Shown here: positions 1 through 5,067 of the stretch, in pieces
How the letters are laid out: each line of letters begins with the position of its first letter
Position numbering within the stretch: position 1 is the stretch's first letter
Origin: an uncultured Oscillospiraceae bacterium
Lineage (GTDB): Bacteria > Bacillota > Clostridia > Oscillospirales > Ruminococcaceae
Assembly: GCA_910586535.1 (NCBI GenBank)
Contig: CAJUHS010000053.1
Location: 1 to 5,067 of the forward strand
DNA length: 5,067 bases
Direction of reading: 5' to 3'
The notes under the pieces: model-generated
What the model was told of the DNA's origin: nothing
What the model saw: only the letters and a program-made list of their open reading frames with translations
The model's database searches: none
Position numbers and translations under genes: made by a program

Positions 1-73
1 GAGAAAATACCGGAATGATCGGGCAGGGTTGATACGTTCCCCTGTTCGGATTTTCGGTTACATAATGATGTTT

Positions 74-95
74 CGCGGACGGAAAATTTTCCGCG
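74..95. promoter_or_regulatory. Palindrome / hairpin, possible operator
   Basis: CGGAAAATTTTCCG at 80-93 is a perfect 14-base palindrome. A second pairing is possible with CGCGGA (74-79) against TCCGCG (90-95), leaving a 10-base loop. The perfect dyad has no loop and no U-run after it, so it looks more like a dimeric-protein binding site than a terminator. No regulator gene is in view, so the role as an operator is inferred from symmetry alone. Confidence 0.3.
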
Positions 96-213
96 CCGAA
101 TGGCGAAGCGCGCCTGAAATTCCGGGCATGACGGGAGATACCGTTAAACAGCCGTTAAAAGGCGTTATAGCGGCGTTTTAATAAATTTTCCGTGAAGCTA
201 TACCCCTCGAAGC

Positions 214-237
214 AAAAACGCCTTAGAATGCGTTTTT
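214..237. terminator. Weak terminator-like hairpin
   Basis: AAAAACGC (214-221) is the exact reverse complement of GCGTTTTT (230-237), with an 8-base loop between them. The flanking A-run and T-run give a bidirectional Rho-independent layout. Only three base pairs are G:C, so the stem is weak for a terminator. It may end transcription of a gene left of the window. Alternatively its right arm may be part of the outermost, degenerate portion of the neighbouring foldback, because GCGT at 230-233 matches ACGC at 597-600. Confidence 0.3.
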
Positions 238-243
238 ATTCGG

Positions 244-585
244 TTTGCGGGGAACCGAACGAGGGGGACAACCACAATGGAGAGGGAGGTGGCTCATTGA
301 GCTTTAAGGGACGCTCGCACGCCCCCTCCCTCTCCCTTATGGTTTTCCCCCTCGTTGCTCCCTCTTTCCTTGACCCTCTCCCACCCCTGCTACGCTATCC
401 GGCGAAAATCAAAATTGCTTTATTTACCCTGTATAGCGTGAGCCGGGAGGGGAAAGGGCGAGGGGAAAGAGAGTCCAGAGGGAAAACCGCGAGGGGGAGG
501 GGGAGGTCGGCTCAGCGTCCCTCTTGGTTTTCGAGAGAGCCTCCCCCTCCCACGGGAGGTTGTCCCTTTGGAGATCCCCCACAAA
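244..585. repeat. Long imperfect inverted repeat (foldback, MITE-like)
   Basis: Matching arms are nested about one centre near base 415. GGGACAACC (265-273) pairs with GGTTGTCCC (558-566). GGCTC (291-295) pairs with GAGCC (537-541). AGGGACGCT (307-315) pairs with AGCGTCCCT (514-522). GGTTTTCCC (341-349) pairs with GGGAAAACC (480-488). ACGCTAT (392-398) pairs with ATAGCGT (433-439). Between these, the C/T-rich tract 323-338 pairs almost throughout with the G/A-rich tract 491-506. An outer match, TTTGCGGGGA (244-253) against the complement of 575-585, extends the structure. No transposase gene or clear target-site duplication is visible. It may be a non-autonomous foldback element, or a large RNA hairpin in the leader of the packaging operon. 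The structure is seen directly; the mobile origin is inferred. Confidence 0.75.
445..465 (+). other. G-quadruplex motif
   Basis: Four G-runs, at 445-447, 449-452, 456-458 and 462-465, are separated by loops of 1, 3 and 3 bases. This fits the canonical pattern of four runs of at least three G with short loops. It lies in the right half of the foldback on the strand that would be the RNA sense strand of the terminase operon, so it could form in RNA as an alternative to the long hairpin. Only the sequence motif is seen; folding is not shown. Confidence 0.5.
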
Positions 586-597
586 TTAACTTATATA
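568..597 (+). promoter_or_regulatory. Weak candidate promoter before the small terminase gene
   Basis: TTGGAG (568-573) and TATATA (592-597) are 18 bases apart. They match the sigma-70/sigma-A -35 and -10 consensus only at three and four positions. If real, transcription would begin at about the ribosome site, leaving almost no leader, which argues against it. Late phage genes are more often read from a distant upstream promoter. This is the best match seen in the gap, not a firm call. Confidence 0.12.
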
Positions 598-603
598 CGC
601 TGT

Positions 604-610
604 GAGGTGA
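604..610 (+). promoter_or_regulatory. Ribosome binding site of the small terminase gene
   Basis: GAGGTGA sits four bases before the ATG at 615 and is complementary to the 3' end of 16S rRNA. It fixes the start of the first gene and shows that the long foldback lies wholly outside the coding sequence. Confidence 0.8.
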
Positions 611-614
611 TAAA

Positions 615-1085
615 ATGAACCCCGTTGAAAAATCAAATATCAGAGCTCTGGCGGAGGCTATAAAGTCCGCCGAAAATCCCCAAGACGAAAGCGAGATCGG
701 CGGCCAGACAGCTGCCGATCTTATTAATGCTCTCCTCTCCGAACCCGATAAAAAGAAGCGAACCCAAATGATGAAAGACTTTGCAGCGCGCCGTAAGGAC
801 GTGGCAAAATTTCTTGCCGAGAACGCCGATCTGATAAACGCGGAAGCGGAAGCGGCTCTCATCGGTGCGGCGGTGGGCGGGACTCATACCGAAAAGGAAG
901 TGTCCTTCAGGGGCGGGAAAAAGTCCGTTAAAACCAAGCGTGTAAAGGCTTTGCCGAATGTCACGGCATTGCAGTTCCTGCTTAAAAACAGGCTGCCCGG
1001 AAAGTACAGCGACAAGCCTGTGGGCGACACCGAGGTCGAGGACGTCTCGGCGATAGAGGAGGGGCTTTATGGCGATAATAGCTAA
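615..1085 (+). CDS. terS: Phage terminase small subunit
   Basis: This 156-residue protein is the likely DNA-recognition subunit of the packaging terminase, which binds the phage pac or cos region and hands the DNA to the large subunit. Support comes from the C-terminal half. Residues 77-94 (AEAALIGAAVGGTHTEKE) and 113-131 (LPNVTALQFLLKNRLPGKY) resemble the conserved 'ALL.AA.G..T.E' and 'P...A..F.LKNR.P..Y' signatures of Firmicutes terminase small subunits. A basic linker (about residues 99-112) and an acidic tail (136-156) fit the family. The tail is a plausible large-subunit contact. The first 75 residues are helical and charged but do not show the usual N-terminal helix-turn-helix. A strong ribosome site supports the ATG. 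The next gene starts inside its last codons. Position directly before a clear large terminase supports the call. Confidence 0.8.
   Translation: MNPVEKSNIRALAEAIKSAENPQDESEIGGQTAADLINALLSEPDKKKRTQMMKDFAARRKDVAKFLAENADLINAEAEAALIGAAVGGTHTEKEVSFRGGKKSVKTKRVKALPNVTALQFLLKNRLPGKYSDKPVGDTEVEDVSAIEEGLYGDNS
1057..1062 (+). promoter_or_regulatory. Ribosome binding site of the large terminase gene
   Basis: A perfect AGGAGG lies six bases before the ATG at 1069, inside the last codons of the small terminase gene. It confirms that the large terminase starts at this ATG and overlaps the preceding gene. Confidence 0.85.
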
Positions 1086-2415
1086 AAAAACTATCCCCTA
1101 CAATTTTTCCGAAAAGCATAAAGAGTATATCCGCCGCTGCCGCGACTGTACCTATAACGTTGCAGAGGGCGCGGTGCGTGCCGGAAAAACCGTTGACAAC
1201 GTGATCGCGTTCTGCAAGGAGTTGCGGGATACCCCCGACAAGCTGCACCTTGCGACGGCTTCCACCGCCGCTACCGCAAAGCTTATCATCGGCGACTGCA
1301 ACGGCTTTGGTATAGAGCATTATTTCCGCGGTCAGTGCAGATGGGGAAAGCACGACGGCAACGACGCGCTCATAATCAAGGGGACGTTTACCGGCGGCAA
1401 GAAAAAAATTGTAATGTTTGTAGGCGGCGGTAAATCCAACAGCTATACAAAATTCCGCGGCGCATCTATCGGAATGTGGATCGCTACCGAGATCGACTTG
1501 CATCACGAAAATACGATCACGGAAGCATTTAACCGTCAGGGTGCGGCAAAAAGGCAAAAAGTGTTCTGGGATCTAAACCCTGGCAGTCCTTTTGCTCCGA
1601 TCTATAAAAAGTACATCGACGAATTTGCAAAAAAGGACGCGGACGGTACGCTTCTCGGCGGCTATAATTACGGGCATTTTACTATTTTTGATAATATCAA
1701 TATTTCCGATAAGAACCGATCGGTTTTTATTTCGCGCTTTAATCCGCAGTCTGTAGAATACAGACGGTACATCAAGGGCGACCGCTGTGCCGCGGAGGGT
1801 TTGGTGTTCCGGCAGTTCGCGGATAACCCCGACAGATTTATCGTATCGAAAAAATACAGCGGCGTGAAGTTTATTTCTATCGGCGTGGACTTCGGCGGAA
1901 ACAAGTCTAAAGTGACCTTTGTCGCTTCGGCTGTTATCGGAAATTATCAGGCGCTCGGCGTTATCGCCGACTACAAAATGGGCGAAGGCAAGGGTACGAT
2001 CGACCCCGACCGTATCAACCGCGAGCTGATAACGTTTTTCAGGTACGTTCAGGCATTGTACCCAAATGCGCGGATACAGTATATTGACTGCGATAACGCT
2101 TCGCAGGAGCTCATAAACGGCATACGGCTTGCGTTTATCCGCGCTAATATTCCGGTCGTTGTGCGCGATTGCTGGAAAGGCTTGATAAACGACAGGATAT
2201 ACGCGCTTAACGGTCTGATGACCCAGGGACGTTTTTTTGTACACGAGGACTGCCTGAACGTTATCGACAGCTTGTCATCGCAAGCATGGGACGCTAAAGA
2301 GAAAACAAAGGACGTGCGGCTTGACGACGGTACGTTTGATATTGACACGTCCGACGCGCTGGAATACAGCTTCAGCCGCTTTATCAGGCTGTTCAATATT
2401 TTTGATAAAAGTTAG
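1069..2415 (+). CDS. terL: Phage terminase large subunit (packaging ATPase and nuclease)
   Basis: This 448-residue protein is the motor that pumps phage DNA into the procapsid and cuts the concatemer; its length is normal for the PBSX/SPP1-type family. The N-terminal ATPase has a Walker A-like loop, EGAVRAGKT (33-41). A hydrophobic strand ending IATEID (138-143) sits at the Walker B position, with Glu141 the likely catalytic acid. KVFWDLNPGSP (164-174) is the conserved segment after it, probably the coupling motif. The C-terminal RNase H-like nuclease shows Asp274 in ISIGVDFGG, Asp340/Asp342 in QYIDCDNAS, and Asp429 in DTSDALEY, the expected metal-binding acids. It overlaps the small subunit gene by 17 bases, which suggests translational coupling, and the portal gene follows after 11 bases. 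The relationship to SPP1/PBSX enzymes suggests headful (pac) packaging; this is inferred. Confidence 0.95.
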   Translation: MAIIAKKTIPYNFSEKHKEYIRRCRDCTYNVAEGAVRAGKTVDNVIAFCKELRDTPDKLHLATASTAATAKLIIGDCNGFGIEHYFRGQCRWGKHDGNDALIIKGTFTGGKKKIVMFVGGGKSNSYTKFRGASIGMWIATEIDLHHENTITEAFNRQGAAKRQKVFWDLNPGSPFAPIYKKYIDEFAKKDADGTLLGGYNYGHFTIFDNINISDKNRSVFISRFNPQSVEYRRYIKGDRCAAEGLVFRQFADNPDRFIVSKKYSGVKFISIGVDFGGNKSKVTFVASAVIGNYQALGVIADYKMGEGKGTIDPDRINRELITFFRYVQALYPNARIQYIDCDNASQELINGIRLAFIRANIPVVVRDCWKGLINDRIYALNGLMTQGRFFVHEDCLNVIDSLSSQAWDAKEKTKDVRLDDGTFDIDTSDALEYSFSRFIRLFNIFDKS

Positions 2416-2417
2416 GC

Positions 2418-2423
2418 GGTGAG
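2418..2423 (+). promoter_or_regulatory. Ribosome binding site selecting a TTG start for the portal gene
   Basis: GGTGAG ends three bases before TTG at 2427. No ATG or GTG lies nearby in the frame (the first in-frame ATG is about 60 codons on), and the conserved portal N-terminus begins right after the TTG, so this rare start is the best choice. Confidence 0.65.
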
Positions 2424-2426
2424 AAT

Positions 2427-3899
2427 TTGAACAAGCAGCTTATTGCATGGATAAACGAAAATCTCGGCTACAGTATTTCGGATAAATACTACAGCAAAAT
2501 CGACGTATGGCTTGATTGGTGGCGCGGGTACTGTAAACCGTTTCACCGGTTCAGCTACAGCAACGGAAAGAAAAAAATCGAACGCGATCTCTACACCCTT
2601 AAAATGGGTAAAAAGGTCTGCGAGGACTGGGCTTCGATCCTGCTCAACAGCAAGACCCACATAAAAATTTCCGACGAGCAGACCAATATTTTTGTGCAGG
2701 GGCGGCGCGAGACCGAGGGTATCCTCGGCGCGAACAGCTTCTGGACAAAGGGCAACCGTCTGATAGAGCGTGCGTTTGCCACGGGAACGGGAGCGGTCAC
2801 GATCCACGCGTCGGGAATTAAGCTTGTGGGAAGCGGCAGCGATCTGACTGTGGATATTTCCCCGGACGCGGCTCTTGATTTTAATTATCTGTCCGCGGAC
2901 TACATTATACCGCTGACCGTGGATAACGACAGGATCACCGAGGCGGCGTTCGCTTCCTCGACAACCGAAAAAGGCAAAAAGTATTTACTCTTGGAGATAC
3001 ATACCCTTGACGGTAACGGCTGCTATGTGATAGAAAACCGCCGCTTTCTTGCGGAAAACGATCAGCTTGTTGAGGAAGCTCTGCCGTCAAATATGATACG
3101 CAGATTTGCCACAAGTTCGCCCGTGCCTTGGTTTGCGATCTTTATGCCGAATATTGATAACAATGCGGAGGACAACAACGGTTTGGGCGTATCCATTATC
3201 CACGGCGCGATCGACGCGCTGAAAGCCATTGACCTTTGTTTTAACAATTTCTGCTCCGATTTTTTTCTCGGTCAGAAAAAAATCTTTATGGAAAAATCGC
3301 TTGTTGAGGTTACCGAGGACGGGGCGGAGATCGCCCCCGATGACGTACATCAGCAGCTTTTTACCTTTATCAGCTTTCCCGAAGAAAACCAGAGCGACGG
3401 CAAAAAGTTTATACAGGAATTTAATCCCGCCCTCCGCGTGGACGATAACACAAAAGGAGTGCAGTCCGCGCTGGATTATCTGTCCTTCAAGTGCGGTCTG
3501 GGAAACAAGCACTACCAATTCAACGGCGGTACGGTTGTCACCGCGACGCAGTACACGGGCGATAAGCAGGACCTGATCCAGAACGCCGACAAGCACTACG
3601 CGGCTGTGGAGCAGTTCCTGCTGTCCCTTGTGCGGAGCGTGATCCACATCGGGAAAAATCTCATGGGCGCGGATATCGCGGAGAACGCCGAGATCGAGAT
3701 AGATTTCGACCGCTCCGTGATAATCGACGACACCGCCGAGCGTTTGCAGGACTTGCAGGAGGTCAGGGACGGCGTTAAGGCTCCGTGGGAATTTAGAGTA
3801 AAATATTACGGCGATACCGAGGAGGACGCTAAAAAAATCCTTGATGAGGTCAAGGGCATTGAGTCAGTGGATTTAGGCTTTGAGGACGGTGAGGCTTAA
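2427..3899 (+). CDS. Phage portal protein (SPP1 gp6-like)
   Basis: This 490-residue protein, a usual length for the family, should form the dodecameric ring at the head vertex through which DNA is pumped and to which the connector and tail attach. The N-terminus (residues 18-42: SDKYYSKIDVWLDWWRG then CKPFHRF) is the typical Tyr/Trp-rich opening of SPP1-gp6-type portals. It is followed by LYTLKMGKKVCEDWASILLN (55-74). PWFAIFMPNIDNNAEDNNG (234-252, with the family's usual 'G.S' just after) and YLSFKCGLGN with TATQYTGDKQDL (351-392) are the stem/crown-region motifs seen in these proteins. The C-terminus is acidic (EEDAKKILDEV, about 465-475). It starts at TTG and overlaps the next start codon. 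It lies between large terminase and minor capsid protein, which is the expected order. It is not a transmembrane protein; it is a structural component made in the cytoplasm. Confidence 0.93.
   Translation: MNKQLIAWINENLGYSISDKYYSKIDVWLDWWRGYCKPFHRFSYSNGKKKIERDLYTLKMGKKVCEDWASILLNSKTHIKISDEQTNIFVQGRRETEGILGANSFWTKGNRLIERAFATGTGAVTIHASGIKLVGSGSDLTVDISPDAALDFNYLSADYIIPLTVDNDRITEAAFASSTTEKGKKYLLLEIHTLDGNGCYVIENRRFLAENDQLVEEALPSNMIRRFATSSPVPWFAIFMPNIDNNAEDNNGLGVSIIHGAIDALKAIDLCFNNFCSDFFLGQKKIFMEKSLVEVTEDGAEIAPDDVHQQLFTFISFPEENQSDGKKFIQEFNPALRVDDNTKGVQSALDYLSFKCGLGNKHYQFNGGTVVTATQYTGDKQDLIQNADKHYAAVEQFLLSLVRSVIHIGKNLMGADIAENAEIEIDFDRSVIIDDTAERLQDLQEVRDGVKAPWEFRVKYYGDTEEDAKKILDEVKGIESVDLGFEDGEA
3888..3894 (+). 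promoter_or_regulatory. Ribosome binding site of the minor capsid gene
   Basis: GGTGAGG lies four bases before the ATG at 3899, inside the last portal codons. With the TAATG stop/start overlap it points to translational coupling of the portal and minor capsid genes. Confidence 0.75.
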
Positions 3900-5067
3900 T
3901 GGCTCTTACCCCCGCACAGCTTGACAAGCTCCCCGACAGTATGATACAATTAATGTCAGAGTTACAGGACGAAATTATTTCCGACGTCTGCCGGCGTATC
4001 AAAAAAACAAATCTTTTGACACCCACGGCGGAGTGGCAGCTTGTCAAGGCGAATCAGCTCACGTTATCCTCGCAGGAAGTCAAACGGCGGATCGCCCAAA
4101 AACTTAAAATCTCCGAGAGATCGGTCAAGGAGCTTTACACGGACGCTGTCCGAACCGCTATCCGCGAGGACGAAAAAATTTACAAGTTCGCTATGGCGGA
4201 CGGTATCCTGTCTGGCGATTACCGCGAGAAGCTTACAAACTATACCCGTTCGGTAGCTTTTTCAAATGCTCTGAAAAAGGGCTTGAAAAACACTAACGGG
4301 CTTATGCGGAATCTCACAAATTCTGCGGCGGCAGCGGCGAACCGTCAGCTTTCCGACGCGCTGGACTTAGCGTACCTTGAAGTTGCAAGCGGTGCGTTTA
4401 CCACGCAGGAGGCGGTTTTTAAAGCTGTCAAAAAGCTTGGTGCGGACGGGATAAAGTGCGTATCGTACAAGTCCGGCCGGACGGATCAGCTTGACGTTGC
4501 TGTGCGCCGTGCTATCGTTACGGGAATCGGCAAGACCTGCGGGGATATGCAGCTTGGACTTGCCCATGAAATGGACTGTCAGCTTGTGGAGGTCAGTTCG
4601 CATTTGGGCGCGCGTCCCTCTCATGCCGAGTGGCAGGGACAAATCTACAGCCTTGTTAAGGGCCACCCTAAGTACCCGTATTTTTACGACGCTACGGGTT
4701 ACGGTACCGGGGACGGGCTTTGCGGCTGGAACTGCCGGCACTCGTTTTTCCCGTATTTTGAGGGACTTTCACGTCCCACTAATGAGCCGAATTTTTCCCG
4801 CGCGGAAAATGCACAGGTTTATGCGGATACTCAAAGGCAGCGTGCCTATGAGAGGGCGATACGAAAATCCAAGCGCGAGCTTGCCGCTCTGGACGGTGCG
4901 CGGTCTGCCGAGAATGATCCCGCGGCTAAAGCCCGATATGACAGCGAGTTTGCGCGGAAGTCCGCTGTGCTTAAACGGCGGGAGGCTGCTCTTGCCGAGC
5001 ATTTGAAAAGTACCGGACTGCTTCCCGATAATTCCCGCGTTCGCGTGGACGGGTTTGGACGGTCGGT
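3899..5067 (+). CDS. Phage minor capsid protein 2 (partial, open at right edge)
   Basis: The frame runs 389 codons to the window edge without a stop. It fits the Phage_min_cap2 family (relatives of SPP1 gp7 / Mu gpF), a head protein present in few copies near the portal. The N-terminus ALTPAQLDKLPDSMIQLMSE and TAEWQLVKANQL (43-54) are typical. The core shows GRTDQLDVAVRRAIVTGI (193-210), VEVSSHLGARPSHAEWQGQI (230-249) and GYGTGDGLCGWNCRHSFFPY (267-286). His235, His242, Cys275, Cys279 and His281 could make a metal site; that is inference. Residues 300-370 are charged, Ala/Lys/Arg-rich and probably coiled-coil. The visible end (VRVDGFGRS) resembles the last conserved segment of the family as I recall it, so little may be missing unless a C-terminal domain is fused. 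The start overlaps the portal stop (TAATG). Confidence 0.93.
   Translation, partial: MALTPAQLDKLPDSMIQLMSELQDEIISDVCRRIKKTNLLTPTAEWQLVKANQLTLSSQEVKRRIAQKLKISERSVKELYTDAVRTAIREDEKIYKFAMADGILSGDYREKLTNYTRSVAFSNALKKGLKNTNGLMRNLTNSAAAAANRQLSDALDLAYLEVASGAFTTQEAVFKAVKKLGADGIKCVSYKSGRTDQLDVAVRRAIVTGIGKTCGDMQLGLAHEMDCQLVEVSSHLGARPSHAEWQGQIYSLVKGHPKYPYFYDATGYGTGDGLCGWNCRHSFFPYFEGLSRPTNEPNFSRAENAQVYADTQRQRAYERAIRKSKRELAALDGARSAENDPAAKARYDSEFARKSAVLKRREAALAEHLKSTGLLPDNSRVRVDGFGRS

Larger units (their letters stand above)
1..243. other. Non-coding leader region left of the foldback; no convincing gene
   Basis: No protein is recognised here on either strand. One + frame is open from the left edge (base 2) to a TAA at 179-181, giving 59 codons without a recognisable motif. 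It could be the tail of an upstream gene, but a run this short is expected by chance in six frames. The stretch holds an AT-centred palindrome (74-95), two copies of CCGTTAAA (141-148 and 152-159) and a short A/T-flanked hairpin (214-237). These suggest an intergenic control region between an upstream phage gene and the packaging operon. That role is an inference. Confidence 0.5.

Noticed and set aside
2..181. 59-codon + frame open at the left edge, ending with TAA
   Set aside because: It could be the tail of an upstream gene, but no motif is recognisable and the length is compatible with chance. It is kept only as a note in the 1-243 entry.
192..605. Open + frame of 137 codons starting with GTG
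   Set aside because: It runs straight through the foldback. Its sequence is low-complexity Pro/Ser/Arg/Gly from C-rich and G-rich tracts, it has no ribosome site before the GTG, and it matches no family.
244..614. A cos or pac site next to the small terminase gene
   Set aside because: The position is plausible, but no known cos or pac consensus is visible and the recognition site cannot be told from sequence alone.
1..614. tRNA, CRISPR array or attachment site in the gene-free stretch
   Set aside because: There is no cloverleaf, no regularly spaced direct repeat and no recognisable integrase core site. The repeats present are inverted, not CRISPR-like.
982..1557. Minus-strand frame of 191 codons across the terS/terL junction
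   Set aside because: It is antisense to two well-supported genes with clear family motifs, and it has no recognisable domain.
1573..2244. Minus-strand frame of 223 codons within the large terminase gene
   Set aside because: It is antisense to the terminase nuclease domain and has no family resemblance, so it is a by-product of codon bias.
3087..3647. Minus-strand frame of 186 codons within the portal gene
   Set aside because: It is antisense to conserved portal motifs and shows no domain of its own.
4041..5006. Two + frames (4041-4256 and 4491-5006) in a different phase from the minor capsid gene
   Set aside because: The frame from 3899 carries the full Phage_min_cap2 signature across both stretches, so the other phase is a shadow. 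There is no sign of a frameshift.

Overview
The window is the start of a tailed-phage head/packaging module, either from a prophage or from a free phage. Four genes lie on the + strand in the order small terminase, large terminase, portal, minor capsid protein. The last gene runs off the right edge, still open. The order, the tight spacing and the protein families match the DNA-packaging and head genes of siphovirus-type phages of Firmicutes (SPP1/PBSX-like). The host is probably a gut-type Clostridia/Ruminococcaceae bacterium. I infer this from the strong AGGAGG/GAGGTGA-type ribosome sites, a TTG start, the mid-range base composition and the flavour of the proteins. I cannot name a species.

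Positions 1-614 carry no convincing gene. From the left they hold a 14-base perfect palindrome inside a longer hairpin (74-95), a weak terminator-like hairpin (214-237), and then the most unusual object in the window. This is a roughly 300-340 base imperfect foldback in which purine-rich and pyrimidine-rich tracts pair across a centre near position 415. It ends shortly before the ribosome site of the small terminase gene. Inside its right half is a canonical four-run G-quadruplex motif (445-465).

From 615 to the right edge the coding is continuous. The small and large terminase genes overlap by 17 bases. The portal gene follows after 11 bases and uses a TTG start. The minor capsid start codon overlaps the portal stop (TAATG). 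This looks like one co-transcribed, translationally coupled operon. Its products act together. The small subunit recognises phage DNA. The large subunit is the ATP-driven motor and nuclease. The portal is the ring at the procapsid vertex through which DNA enters. The minor capsid protein sits in the head next to the portal. Major capsid and scaffold genes would be expected just to the right of the window.

The four genes belong to known families, and I see no new multi-gene system. The foldback upstream of the terminase operon deserves most follow-up. Smaller curiosities are the small terminase N-terminus, which does not look like the usual helix-turn-helix, and the large terminase Walker B segment.
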